Below, piece after piece: positions 44,260 to 53,357 of a stretch of DNA of 64,000 bases. The DNA comes from Gammaproteobacteria bacterium (lineage in GTDB: Bacteria > Pseudomonadota > Gammaproteobacteria > Granulosicoccales > Granulosicoccaceae). The stretch's first letter is position 1; each line of letters begins with the position of its first letter. The DNA lies in assembly GCA_002746645.1 (NCBI GenBank), contig PDPU01000030.1, positions 19,872 to 83,871 of the forward strand. The letters are read 5' to 3'. Made by a program: the position numbers and the translations under genes. The notes beneath the pieces are model-generated. The model was not told the DNA's origin and ran no database searches. It saw nothing but the letters and a program-made list of their open reading frames with translations.

Positions 44260-44742
44260 ATGAGCAACACCAGCACCACCGGCCCGACCGTCGGCAACCC
44301 GGCCCCGGCCTTCGACCTTCCTGCCACGGGTAATGAGTCCCTCTCCCTGGCTGGCTTCGCCGGCCGCAAGGTGGTGCTGTATTTCTACCCGCGCGACGCC
44401 ACCCCCGGCTGCACCACCGAAAGCCGCGACTTTCGGGATGCCGCGGAGGCCTTTACCGAAGAGAATGCCGTGATTCTCGGTATCTCGCAGGATTCGATTG
44501 CCAGCCACGAGAAGTTCAAGGCGAAGCAGGAACTGCCGTTCGCGCTCCTTTCCGACGCAACGGGCGAGATCTGCCGCGCCTACGACGTCATCCGTCTGAA
44601 GAAGATGTACGGCAAGGAGTTCGAGGGCATCGAACGCAGCACTTTCCTGATCGACGAGCACGGTGTGCTCCGGCAGGAATGGCGCAAGGTCAGGGTTGCC
44701 GGACACGTCGACGAGGTGCTCACGGCCGTGCGCGAGCTCTGA
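44260..44742 (+). CDS. bcp: Thioredoxin-dependent thiol peroxidase (Bcp/PrxQ)
   Basis: A 160-residue peroxiredoxin. The peroxidatic cysteine is in DATPGCTTESRDF (near residue 46). The second cysteine that E. coli BCP has five residues further on is replaced here by arginine; another cysteine (GEICRAYDV) could serve as resolving residue. An upstream in-frame ATG exists but the family starts at this one. It is divergent from dapA and convergent with the AI-2E gene. Confidence 0.93.
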   Translation: MSNTSTTGPTVGNPAPAFDLPATGNESLSLAGFAGRKVVLYFYPRDATPGCTTESRDFRDAAEAFTEENAVILGISQDSIASHEKFKAKQELPFALLSDATGEICRAYDVIRLKKMYGKEFEGIERSTFLIDEHGVLRQEWRKVRVAGHVDEVLTAVREL

Positions 44743-44761
44743 GCACGACCTGAGCCCGGCA

Positions 44762-44816
44762 CCTCGCCTCCGCTCACGGCGCCTCGCCTTCGCTCACGGC
44801 CTCGCCTCCGTTCAGG
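44762..44816. repeat. 18-20-bp direct repeat between bcp and the AI-2E permease gene
   Basis: Three copies of a unit reading CCTCGCCTCCGCTCACGG, at 44762-44781, 44782-44799 and 44800-44816, the last two slightly shorter or changed (TTC, GTTCAGG). The array fills most of the space between the two convergent stops and runs into the last codons of the permease gene. Confidence 0.75.
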
Positions 44817-45903
44817 CCGCTTCCACGTCCTCGGAGCGCGCTTCGCGTTGCTCGTCACGCGCCTTGGGCCAGGCATTGAGCACTGCCTGCACGAGCGTCG
44901 CGAGTGGTATGGCGAAGAACACACCCCAGAGCCCGAACAGACCACCGAAGATGAGCACGGCGGTAATGATGGCCAGCGGGTGCAGGTTCACCACTTCGGA
45001 GAACAGCAGAGGCACGAGCAGGTTGCCGTCGAGAATCTGGATGACCTGATAGGCAATCAGCAGCCATCCGAGCTGTGCGCCGATGCCCCACTGAAAGAAT
45101 GCGATCAGCGCCACGGGCACGGTGACGGCCACGGCGCCCACGTAGGGAACGATGACCGAGAGACCGACGAGAAAGCTCAGCAGCAACGCATAGTTCAGGC
45201 CCATCAGGCCGAAGGTCACGTAGGTGACAATCCAGACAATGCAGATCTCGATGACCTTGCCGCGGATGTAGTTGGCGATCTTCTGGTCGACCTCCCGCCA
45301 TACGCGAAAGGACAGTTCACTGCGTCTTGGCACGAACATGCCGGCCCAGGCGAGTATCTGATCCTTGTCCTTCAGAACGAAGAACACCATCAGCGGCACC
45401 AGCACCACGTAGACCGCAATGACGGCGATGGTGCCGATACGCGCGATCGAAAACGACAGCACGTTCTGGGTGAAGGTAGCCAGTTCGGATCGCAGCGTGG
45501 CAATGAGGTCATTGATCTGCTCGACCGTGAACACCTCGGGGTAGCGTTCGGGCAGCCGCAGCAACTGTTGCTGGATGTTCTGAATCATGCCGGGAGCCTC
45601 GCGCACGAGGCCCGTGAGCTGGCGCGAGAGCATCGGCACGAGGCCGAAGAGAATCACCGCCGAGAGCGCGATGATGAACAGCAGCACGATCACCGACGCG
45701 ATACTGCGCGGCACGTGCAACTTGACCAGCATCGCAACCACGCCCTCGAGCAGGTAGGCCAGCACGATGGCCACCAGCATCGGCATCAGGATCTGGCCGA
45801 ACATCCATACGCTGCCGAAGATCAGCAGCAGCATCAGCACCAGGATGGCGGCCTGCGGGTCGGAGAAGTTCCGCGTGTACCAATCGCGGATGATGTCGAG
45901 CAT
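44812..45903 (-). CDS. AI-2E family transporter (PerM-like)
   Basis: A 363-residue membrane protein with about eight hydrophobic segments: MLLLIFGSVWMFGQILMPM near residue 20, IVLAYLLEGVVAMLV, then IIALSAVILFGLVPMLS and, near the end, IITAVLIFGGLFGLWGVFFA. The family (TqsA/PerM) includes AI-2 exporters and Na/H antiporter-like proteins; the substrate here is not predictable. Convergent with bcp and divergent from proS, with 287 bp without a gene before proS. Confidence 0.88.
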   Translation of the reverse strand: MLDIIRDWYTRNFSDPQAAILVLMLLLIFGSVWMFGQILMPMLVAIVLAYLLEGVVAMLVKLHVPRSIASVIVLLFIIALSAVILFGLVPMLSRQLTGLVREAPGMIQNIQQQLLRLPERYPEVFTVEQINDLIATLRSELATFTQNVLSFSIARIGTIAVIAVYVVLVPLMVFFVLKDKDQILAWAGMFVPRRSELSFRVWREVDQKIANYIRGKVIEICIVWIVTYVTFGLMGLNYALLLSFLVGLSVIVPYVGAVAVTVPVALIAFFQWGIGAQLGWLLIAYQVIQILDGNLLVPLLFSEVVNLHPLAIITAVLIFGGLFGLWGVFFAIPLATLVQAVLNAWPKARDEQREARSEDVEAA

Positions 45904-46190
45904 TGCCGGTGAAACTCCTGTCGTGACCGAAGGGGTAGCGGTTCAGACGCCTGTGTGCGCCTTGAAGTTGCAGGAGCGCCTTGTGACGCCGCTGGAAGCT
46001 GCAGGAAACATGCAGGTGGCCGAAGGCCCTGCGAAAGCACCGTGCCAGCCCCTCGACACCGCTGTCAACCACCGTGAACCGGCATGTCCTCAGGCGTCAT
46101 TCTACCGCCGCGCGCAAAGCCCGCTGCGCGCCGGTAGACAACTCCCTATACTGCGACGGAATCCTGCCATTTCCCGACCCCCTCACAGCC
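45904..46190. other. Intergenic region upstream of proS
   Basis: No gene is seen in these 287 bases. A TATACT hexamer (46147-46152) about 40 bp before the proS ATG may be a -10 element but no good -35 partner was found at 17 bp. Nothing resembling a T-box or other riboswitch is evident. Confidence 0.4.
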
Positions 46191-47885
46191 ATGCGCGCCA
46201 GCCAGTACCACATCCGAACCACCCGCGAGACACCCGGTGACGCCGAAATCGTCAGCCATCAGCTGATGATGCGCGCTGGCTTCATCCGCCGCCTCGGCTC
46301 CGGACTCTACAGCTGGTTGCCGCTCGGGCTCAAGGTAGTGCGGAAGATCGAGACCATCGTGCGCGAGGAAATGGACCGCGCCGGCGCACTCGAGATTCTC
46401 ATGCCCGCGGTGCAGCCAGCCGAACTCTGGCAGGAGTCGGGACGCTGGGAGAAATACGGCCCCGAACTCCTGCGCATGAAGGACCGCCACGAGCGCGATT
46501 TCTGCCTCGGCCCCACCCACGAGGAAGTGGTCACCGATATCGCCCGACGCGAGATCCAGAGCTACAGGCAACTGCCGATCAACCTCTACCAGATCCAGAC
46601 CAAGTTCCGCGACGAGATTCGTCCGCGCTTCGGCGTCATGCGTGCGCGCGAGTTCATCATGAAGGACGCCTACTCCTTCGACCTCGACGAAAACGGCATG
46701 CAGCGAAGCTTCGACATCATGCACGAGGCCTACTGCCGCATCTTCGACCGGATCGGGCTCGACTACCGTCACGTGGTGGCCGACAGTGGCAGCATCGGCG
46801 GCGCGAAATCGCGCGAGTTTCACGTGCTGGCCGACAGCGGCGAAGACGCCGTGGTGCATTCCACCGAGAGTGACTACGCGGCGAACATGGAGAAGGCGGA
46901 AGCCATCTGCACGGCCACGCGCGGCGCCGCCAGCGAGGCCATGAAGACCGTTCCCACGCCCGGTGTACACACCATGGAAGAGCTGTCGACAGCCCTGTCG
47001 CTGCCACTCGAACGCACCCTCAAGACCCTGCTCGTGAAAGGCAGCGACGAGCAGCTCGTCGCACTCGTGCTGCGCGGCGATCACTCCCTCAACGAGATCA
47101 AGACCGAACACCTGCCCGAAGTGGCATCACCCCTCGCCTTCGCCACACCTGCGGAAATCAAGGCCGCCAGCGGCAGCGAACCGGGGTCGGTCGGCCCCGT
47201 GGGCCTGTCGATTCCCGTGATTGCCGATGCCGACGCAGCCGCCCTCGCCGACTTCTGCTGCGGCGCCAACCGCGACGGTGAACACCTTACCGGCGTGAAC
47301 TGGGGGCGCGATCTTCCCGAGCCCGAAGTGCGCGACATCCGCAACGTCGTCGCCGGCGACCCCTCCCCCGATGGCAAGGGCACACTCAGGATCGTGCGCG
47401 GCATCGAAGTCGGGCACATCTTCCAGCTCGGCGATACCTACAGCGAGGAGATGGGCCTTGCCGTCCCTGACGAAAACGGCAGGAACACCGTCATCCTGAT
47501 GGGATGCTACGGCATCGGCATCACACGCATCGCCGCTGCCGCCATCGAACAGAATCACGACGCCAGGGGCATGATCTGGCCCGCTGCCATCGCACCCTTC
47601 GAGGCCGTGATCGCACCGATCAACATGGCGAAGACCGAAGCGGTACGGGCAGCGGCCGAAACGCTCCATCAGGAACTCCTCGACGCAGGCGTGGATGTCC
47701 TCTTCGACGACCGCCCGCTGCGCCCGGGCGCCATGTTTGCCGACCTCGAACTGATCGGCATCCCGCACCGCTTCGTGATCAGTGACAAGCTGCTCGGCGA
47801 GAACAAGGTGGAATACAAGGGCCGGCGTGACGAGGAAGCCACGCTCATCGGGCGTGATGAAGTGCTGGCGAAACTCGGCCGCTGA
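46191..47885 (+). CDS. proS: Prolyl-tRNA synthetase
   Basis: A 564-residue class II synthetase of the bacterial type. Motif 1 region is [20 protein letters not shown], motif 2 [32 protein letters not shown], motif 3 [11 protein letters not shown]; the middle portion (about residues 230-400) is the INS editing domain that hydrolyses Ala-tRNAPro. An upstream open frame extends beyond ATG 46191 but has no homology. The gene is isolated, divergent from the AI-2E gene. Confidence 0.96.
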   Translation: MRASQYHIRTTRETPGDAEIVSHQLMMRAGFIRRLGSGLYSWLPLGLKVVRKIETIVREEMDRAGALEILMPAVQPAELWQESGRWEKYGPELLRMKDRHERDFCLGPTHEEVVTDIARREIQSYRQLPINLYQIQTKFRDEIRPRFGVMRAREFIMKDAYSFDLDENGMQRSFDIMHEAYCRIFDRIGLDYRHVVADSGSIGGAKSREFHVLADSGEDAVVHSTESDYAANMEKAEAICTATRGAASEAMKTVPTPGVHTMEELSTALSLPLERTLKTLLVKGSDEQLVALVLRGDHSLNEIKTEHLPEVASPLAFATPAEIKAASGSEPGSVGPVGLSIPVIADADAAALADFCCGANRDGEHLTGVNWGRDLPEPEVRDIRNVVAGDPSPDGKGTLRIVRGIEVGHIFQLGDTYSEEMGLAVPDENGRNTVILMGCYGIGITRIAAAAIEQNHDARGMIWPAAIAPFEAVIAPINMAKTEAVRAAAETLHQELLDAGVDVLFDDRPLRPGAMFADLELIGIPHRFVISDKLLGENKVEYKGRRDEEATLIGRDEVLAKLGR

Positions 47886-47969
47886 CCTGCTCGTGCCGCT
47901 CGTGCCAACGAATATCGGTATGTTGTCCGTTTCCCGCATACGTGATGGCCATCACGAGACTCTCGCCCG

Positions 47970-48365
47970 ATGAACCGCAACGCTGCTCGCCTGCTGCTAC
48001 TCGCCTGCCTGTCGGCAGCCCTTGCCGTCATGCTCGGTGCCTTCGCGGCACATGCGCTCGACGGGCGGCTCGACGCGCGCGCCGACGCCTGGTGGCAGAC
48101 CGCCAACCGGTATCATGTGTGGCACAGTCTGGCAATCGCCATCTGCGCGCTGGCACTTGCACCCTTGGCCAACGCTCGGCTGGTGGCCATTGCCGCCTGG
48201 TTGTTCGCCGTCGGCATTCTCTGCTTTTCCGGCAGCCTCTACCTCATGGCGCTGACGGGCATCACGCGCCTCGGCATGATCACGCCTCTGGGCGGACTGG
48301 CCTTCATTGCCGCCTGGCTTGCGCTTGCCATCGCAGCGGCGCGGCATCAACCCTCTTCAGGCTGA
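47970..48365 (+). CDS. DUF423 family membrane protein
   Basis: A 131-residue protein with four hydrophobic segments and the family motif AVMLGAFAAHAL near residue 18 and WHSLAIAICALAL near 50. E. coli YgdD is a homologue; its function is not known. Starts 84 bp after proS. It ends with a 9-bp overlap of the convergent alpha/beta hydrolase gene. Confidence 0.88.
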   Translation: MNRNAARLLLLACLSAALAVMLGAFAAHALDGRLDARADAWWQTANRYHVWHSLAIAICALALAPLANARLVAIAAWLFAVGILCFSGSLYLMALTGITRLGMITPLGGLAFIAAWLALAIAAARHQPSSG

Positions 48366-49304
48366 CAGCCCGGCCAGAGCCAGCAGGTGCAGGGCCACGA
48401 TGCCTGCTTCTTCCTCTCCCACGAGAATCGTGTAGTGGTTGCAGTCCTCGACTTGCGACGACTGCACATGGGCGAGTGTGGGCAGATACGCCTTCAGGTA
48501 TTCGGGGGAATACAAGCCCGGCACCTGATCGACAAGCCCGCGTGGAGCCCAGAGGAATTCGGTCCGTGTATTGATGCGTTCGATGGCTCGAGCAAGTTCA
48601 GGGTCGATGATCACGGCGCCACCGTCCTCGAGCACGGCCTCCCTGACCACGCTGGAGCGCACCTTGCCATCGGCACCGACCACGGCGTCATGGCGCACGT
48701 AGGCATCAGCCGCATCGGAAAAACGGTTCGGCGGCTGAAAGGCAGGATGCTCGGCAAAGTCAGCCACATAGGCTTCGATGTCGGGCCAGTGATGCTCGAG
48801 CCGCGCGAGCGCCGGCCCGATCACCGCCCGTACCAGGGCTTCGACATCGATGTCGCCCGGTGGCAAGGGCAACGGTATCGGCAATCCCCCATCGAGCAGC
48901 AACAAGGCCTCGCAGCGCGAAGGACAGTTCTCGGCAAACAATGCTGCCACGAATGCCCCCATCGAGTGCCCGGCCACCACGGCTGAATCGACACCGGCAT
49001 GGTCGAGCACGCGCGCGAGATCGTCGGCATGACGTGACAGGCCCCAGGGCCCGGAAACACCGGCGCTGCCGGCGCGCCCACGGTGATCGAGGGCAAGCAG
49101 CGACACCTCTCCCTCCGAGTGCCGGAACAAGGTTTCGGCCACGGCCTGCCACGACATGTGATTGGCGGTGATGCCGTGCGATGCCAGCACCACCTTGCGG
49201 CCCTCGCCCCAGCGCCCGGCGGCAAGCTCACCACCTTCCACGGCGATGCTCAGGCGCTCGTAGGGCACCCCGTTCACGAAACGGGTGGCGCGGTTGTCAG
49301 CCAT
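48357..49304 (-). CDS. Alpha/beta hydrolase
   Basis: A 315-residue hydrolase. The nucleophile elbow is VVAGHSMGAFVAALF (serine in GHSMG), with an oxyanion segment VLASHGITANHMSW and a catalytic histidine probably in EDCNHYTILVG. It lacks a signal peptide. The gene starts 15 bp after the GH10 gene on the same strand, so the two are probably one transcript, suggesting an esterase acting on an acetylated or feruloylated sugar, but its substrate cannot be read. Confidence 0.85.
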   Translation of the reverse strand: MADNRATRFVNGVPYERLSIAVEGGELAAGRWGEGRKVVLASHGITANHMSWQAVAETLFRHSEGEVSLLALDHRGRAGSAGVSGPWGLSRHADDLARVLDHAGVDSAVVAGHSMGAFVAALFAENCPSRCEALLLLDGGLPIPLPLPPGDIDVEALVRAVIGPALARLEHHWPDIEAYVADFAEHPAFQPPNRFSDAADAYVRHDAVVGADGKVRSSVVREAVLEDGGAVIIDPELARAIERINTRTEFLWAPRGLVDQVPGLYSPEYLKAYLPTLAHVQSSQVEDCNHYTILVGEEEAGIVALHLLALAGLSA

Positions 49305-49319
49305 GCGGGTTTCACGGCA

Positions 49320-51338
49320 TCAGTTTCCACTCAGCGCGTTCTGCAGTGCCTGATAGGCGGGCTTTGCCTGGTAGTCACGATCGAAGTAGAGGGGATCCTG
49401 ACGGGTACGGAAGGAGTAGCGATCGGTGAAGCCCCAGGTCTGCAGCACGGTGCAGCGTGGCTGCGCGAGGCATTTGTCGACGACGCCGGCATAGACCGCT
49501 GCCTGCGTGTCATCCGTGTCACCGTCGACGAGCGCGACATCGAGTTCGGTGATGTGAATGTCGAGCCCGCGATCGGCGATTGCGGCCATGTTGGCAGCCA
49601 GTTCATCATACTGCTCGAAGCTCGAGAACAGGTGCATCTGCAAGCCGACGGCGTCGATCGGCACCTCACGTTCGAGCAAGCGATCGAGAAGCGCCAGCAG
49701 GCCATCGAACTTCGGACCGGCAAAGCCGATGTCGAACTCGTTCAGCACGAGCGTCGCCGTCGGGTCGAGCGCCTTTGCCTGACGGAAGGCCACGTCGATG
49801 TAGTTCTCACCCATGGCATCGAACCAGACGGAGCTGCGCATGCTGCCATCGTCGGCCAGCGGCTCGTTCACCACATCCCAGTAGGCAACCTCATCGCCGT
49901 AGCGGCCGACGACGCGCGCGATGAACTCGCGCATGATGACTTCGCGATCGGCAGCGGCCGTCTCGCGTACCCAGTCGGGCAGGCTGCGATACCAGATCAG
50001 TGGATGGCCGCGCACCGCCATGCCGTTGGCCCTGGCAAAGCTCATGAGATTGTCCATGTCGGCGAATTCGAAGCGCCCCGGCAACGGATTGATCGCTTCC
50101 CACTTCATCGAGAATTCCGGCGTCAGCACACCGAACTCGCTGCCCGCGATGGCTTCGTAGATGCCACCGTCGGCCTGCATGTAGAACACGGGCGAGATGG
50201 CGCTGCCGAAGGCGATGCCGGCACTCGCCGCGGCGTCCCTGAGCCGCGGGCCCGCACGATCGAATGCGGCCGGCGCGAGAACGTTCAGGACGAGCTCATC
50301 CGAGCCCGTGAGTGTCGGATCCTCGGCGTCGCGCGTCAGTACCTCGATGACCATGGTGCCGGGCGTTTCGGGCACGACGCGAAGAATCTGCCACTCCGGC
50401 GTTCGTGGATCAGGCGTCAGCATGGCGCCTGCGGGCGGATCCACGAGTTCCATGGTGGGGACGGTACCGTTCCGGTCAGCGGGAACGAGAAACATGGACA
50501 CCGGATCGCCTGCGCGCACGGTATAGGCCGAACGCGGTTCGATCGACGGCGCCACGTTGGGCACACTGGCGGGATCACTCGGCGGGTCCACGGCAATCAG
50601 CACCGGCTGCGAGGTCTGATAGCCACCGTTGGCGGGGTCGATCGCCACGACCACGAAGTCGTTGATGCCGACATCGGCCTGGTAGGTCTGCCAGCGGAGG
50701 GTCTTGGTGCCGTCGAGATTGTCGTCGAAGGTCGCGCCCGGGGGCAGTTCCTGATGGTACATGCCGGGAAGCCCGCCATCGGCGTCGCGCGGCACGTAGC
50801 GAATCTCGACCAGTTCACCGGCTGCCACACGCACGTTCGCGAGGCCCTCGAAATAAGGCGCGGCATTGGTGGCGGCATCGACACCCGCCGGCACCGTGAC
50901 CGAAGCCTCCGGCAGGCCGGCAAGAAAATCGGCTTCACTGAACTCGGCTGCCACTTCGGTCTCGATCCGAGGCCCGGGATCGCGCACCAGAGCATAGTCG
51001 GTAACGGTATGAAAAACCGCGTCGAAGGGAACGGGATCATCGTCGGCCGCGGGGCCCTCGCTGAGCGGCGGATCTGGCAGGGGCGCAAGCTCGCTACCGG
51101 AACCACCGCCCGTGCTGCCGCCGCCCGTGCTGCCGCCGCCCGTGCTTCCTCCGCCCGTGCTGCCGCCGGAATCACCTCCCGTCCCCGTCGTGTTTCCGGT
51201 GCTGCCTCCCGCACCGTCGTCCGTGCCACCCCCGTCGGAGCTGTCGCTGCTGCAACCAGTGACGGTGACGACGAGAACGCCGGAAAACAGGATCGAAAGG
51301 GTCTTGAACCGGAAAGCAGACAGAAGAGTTCGGTACAC
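49320..51338 (-). CDS. GH10 endo-1,4-beta-xylanase lipoprotein
   Basis: About 672 residues. The N-terminus has a signal peptide ending in a lipobox-like VTVTGCSS, then a Gly-Ser-Thr linker with four GGGST units, and two beta-sandwich modules (ending near residue 340). The C-terminal half is a glycoside hydrolase family 10 barrel with acid/base glutamate in YWDVVNEPL, nucleophile in IHITELDVAL, and the substrate loop VRGHPLIWYRSLPDWV. It would hydrolyse xylan from the outer face of the outer membrane. The start is uncertain; the GTG at 51338 is chosen as it opens directly on the signal peptide. The next gene is the alpha/beta hydrolase. Confidence 0.86.
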   Translation of the reverse strand: MYRTLLSAFRFKTLSILFSGVLVVTVTGCSSDSSDGGGTDDGAGGSTGNTTGTGGDSGGSTGGGSTGGGSTGGGSTGGGSGSELAPLPDPPLSEGPAADDDPVPFDAVFHTVTDYALVRDPGPRIETEVAAEFSEADFLAGLPEASVTVPAGVDAATNAAPYFEGLANVRVAAGELVEIRYVPRDADGGLPGMYHQELPPGATFDDNLDGTKTLRWQTYQADVGINDFVVVAIDPANGGYQTSQPVLIAVDPPSDPASVPNVAPSIEPRSAYTVRAGDPVSMFLVPADRNGTVPTMELVDPPAGAMLTPDPRTPEWQILRVVPETPGTMVIEVLTRDAEDPTLTGSDELVLNVLAPAAFDRAGPRLRDAAASAGIAFGSAISPVFYMQADGGIYEAIAGSEFGVLTPEFSMKWEAINPLPGRFEFADMDNLMSFARANGMAVRGHPLIWYRSLPDWVRETAAADREVIMREFIARVVGRYGDEVAYWDVVNEPLADDGSMRSSVWFDAMGENYIDVAFRQAKALDPTATLVLNEFDIGFAGPKFDGLLALLDRLLEREVPIDAVGLQMHLFSSFEQYDELAANMAAIADRGLDIHITELDVALVDGDTDDTQAAVYAGVVDKCLAQPRCTVLQTWGFTDRYSFRTRQDPLYFDRDYQAKPAYQALQNALSGN
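51106..51165. repeat. 15-bp tandem repeat in the GH10 linker
   Basis: Four 15-bp units, CCGCCCGTGCTGCCG-like, at 51106-51120, 51121-51135, 51136-51150 and 51151-51165, encode the Gly-Gly-Gly-Ser-Thr linker of the xylanase lipoprotein. Three of the four are identical at base level, the third has two or three changes. The number of copies can probably vary by slippage. Confidence 0.9.
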
Positions 51339-51443
51339 GTTGACAGGGCTTTCTTGCGGGGATGAGGCATTGTAGCGGAAGCACAATCCCCGAAAACCGG
51401 TTCCCGTTCACATCAGGCGGACGGCAATGTGACCGGGTCGTTC

Positions 51444-53357
51444 CTAGCCCAGCAACGGTGCCGGAGATACCTTGAAGATCTCTTCGTAGCTCGTGCGTCC
51501 CTGCGCGACCTTGCCGAGCCCGCTGATGCGAAGCGGCCGCATGCCGTCCCGGTAGGCCTGCCGGCGCAGATCCTCGAGATGCACGTCGGGCCGGATCATT
51601 TCCTTGATCCTGGGTGTCATCTGCAGGAGTTCGTAGATGCCGGCACGTCCGAGGTAACCACTCTGGCGACACTCGAGGCAACCCACCGAACTCTTCAGCG
51701 TTGCCGGTGCCGGTGCCTTCCAGGGGGCCATGGCTGTATTCCACTCGTCGGCATCCACGGGCTTCTCGGTCATGCAGTGCGGGCAGAAGGTACGCACGAG
51801 ACGCTGGGCGATGACGCCGATCAGGGTAGAGCGAATGAGGTAGTAGGGAATGCCGAGTTCCATCAGTCGCGTGACCGCGGAGCAGGCGTCATTGGTATGC
51901 AGGGTGGAGAGCACGAGGTGCCCCGTGAGTGCCGCCTGCACGGCCATCTGCGCCGTTTCGAGATCACGGATCTCGCCCACCATGATGATGTCGGGGTCCT
52001 GTCGAAGCAGCGTCCTGACACCCGAGGCGAAGTCGAGGTCGATGTTGTGCTGAACCTGCATCTGATTGAAGGCCGGCACCACGAGTTCGATCGGATCCTC
52101 GATGGTGCAGACGTTCACGTCGGGCGTGGCGAGAAGCTTCAGACTCGAATAGAGCGTGGTGGTCTTGCCCGAGCCCGTGGGCCCCGTCACCAGCAGAATG
52201 CCGTTGGGCTGGCGGATCATCTCGTTCCAGATCCTGGCTTCGCGCCCATCGAAACCGAGCTGCGCCTGATCCTTGACCAGCACTTCGGGATCGAAGATGC
52301 GCATGACCATCTTCTCGCCGAAGGCCGTCGGCATGGTGGAGATTCGCAGCTCCACTTCCTTGTTCTCGGCGTTGCGGGTCTTCAGACGCCCGTCCTGCGG
52401 GCGACGCTTTTCGGCCACGTCCATGCGCCCGACGATCTTCAGGCGACTCGTCACCGCTGCCATGACCGGCGCCGGCATGTCGTAGACCTTCTGCATCACG
52501 CCATCGATACGAAAGCGCACGATGCCGGTGTTGCGCCGTGGTTCGAGATGAATGTCGCTCGCGCGCTGCTCGTAGGCATACTGCAGCAGCCAGTCGACGA
52601 GACTGACCACATGGCTGTCGTTCGCGTCGAGCTTGCCCCCGCGCCCGAGTTCCATGAGCTGCTCGAGATTCTGGATGGCGCTCGACTGGCCGGCCATCTG
52701 ATCTCTGCTGGCGCCGAGCACCGACTTCGACACGGTGTAGAGCTCGTTCAGGTAACGCCGGATGTCGGCAGGATTGCAGATGACGAGGCGAATCTCCTTG
52801 CCGATCGCCGACTGCAATTCCCGCTGCCACTCGTCGTAGAAGGGCTCGGCGGTGCCGAACACCACATGATCGTCTGCCACCTTCACGCAGATCACGTTGA
52901 AGCGGCTGGCGTAGGCGTGGGAAGCCACGGCGGTCACGGCCGGCACATCGATCTTCAGAGGATCGATTCTGCGCCAGGGCAGACCCACCTTCTGCGCCAG
53001 CCAGCGGGTCAGGAAATCGAGGTCGACCTTCTGCTCGGGGTCGCGTGCGCTGTGCCAGCCACTCGCGGCAATACGCTCGAGCGGCCCCTGAGACGTCCCG
53101 CGACCGTCCTCGCGGGCCGCTATCGATCGCAGGAGGCTGGCGCTGCTCTCTTCCACCAGGCCATCGATGAGCAGGCCATCGAGCACGGCGGCAAGCTCGA
53201 GCCTGCCGGTAGCGGGGTTCGCAAAGCGTCTGGCATCTTCGATGAGCACGATGGTGAGCGGTTCAAGGTCAAGGTGTGCAGGCGTCGAACCGGCTATCGG
53301 CAGGATGGCGTCAAGTGCAAGCCACGACCACGCCCGATGTGACACACTCGGCACCAT
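51444..53357 (-). CDS. GspE/PulE/PilB family type II secretion or pilus ATPase
   Basis: About 637 residues. The ATPase core has Walker A GPTGSGKTTTLY near residue 380, and GEIRDLETAQMAVQAALTGH, and the C-terminal four-cysteine zinc motif FCPHCM to CLECRQSGYLGRAGIYE typical of GspE and PilB. The N-terminal domain (DFLTRWLAQKVGLPWRRIDPLKIDV) is the GspE-E1/N1E type. It would power a type II secretion or type IV pilus. No other gsp or pil gene is in the window. The N-terminal start is ambiguous: two ATGs overlap the divergent wrbA start, and the true start may be a few codons inside. Confidence 0.85.
   Translation of the reverse strand: MVPSVSHRAWSWLALDAILPIAGSTPAHLDLEPLTIVLIEDARRFANPATGRLELAAVLDGLLIDGLVEESSASLLRSIAAREDGRGTSQGPLERIAASGWHSARDPEQKVDLDFLTRWLAQKVGLPWRRIDPLKIDVPAVTAVASHAYASRFNVICVKVADDHVVFGTAEPFYDEWQRELQSAIGKEIRLVICNPADIRRYLNELYTVSKSVLGASRDQMAGQSSAIQNLEQLMELGRGGKLDANDSHVVSLVDWLLQYAYEQRASDIHLEPRRNTGIVRFRIDGVMQKVYDMPAPVMAAVTSRLKIVGRMDVAEKRRPQDGRLKTRNAENKEVELRISTMPTAFGEKMVMRIFDPEVLVKDQAQLGFDGREARIWNEMIRQPNGILLVTGPTGSGKTTTLYSSLKLLATPDVNVCTIEDPIELVVPAFNQMQVQHNIDLDFASGVRTLLRQDPDIIMVGEIRDLETAQMAVQAALTGHLVLSTLHTNDACSAVTRLMELGIPYYLIRSTLIGVIAQRLVRTFCPHCMTEKPVDADEWNTAMAPWKAPAPATLKSSVGCLECRQSGYLGRAGIYELLQMTPRIKEMIRPDVHLEDLRRQAYRDGMRPLRISGLGKVAQGRTSYEEIFKVSPAPLLG

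Noticed and set aside
45904..46190. Riboswitch or T-box upstream of proS
   Set aside because: No conserved T-box motif or specifier hairpin, and gammaproteobacterial proS is normally not controlled by one.
49083..51365. A 760-codon open frame on the plus strand opposite the GH10 gene
   Set aside because: It is antisense to a clear xylanase with intact catalytic motifs; long antisense frames are expected in GC-rich DNA. Its translation is rich in His, Arg and Gly without any recognisable domain.
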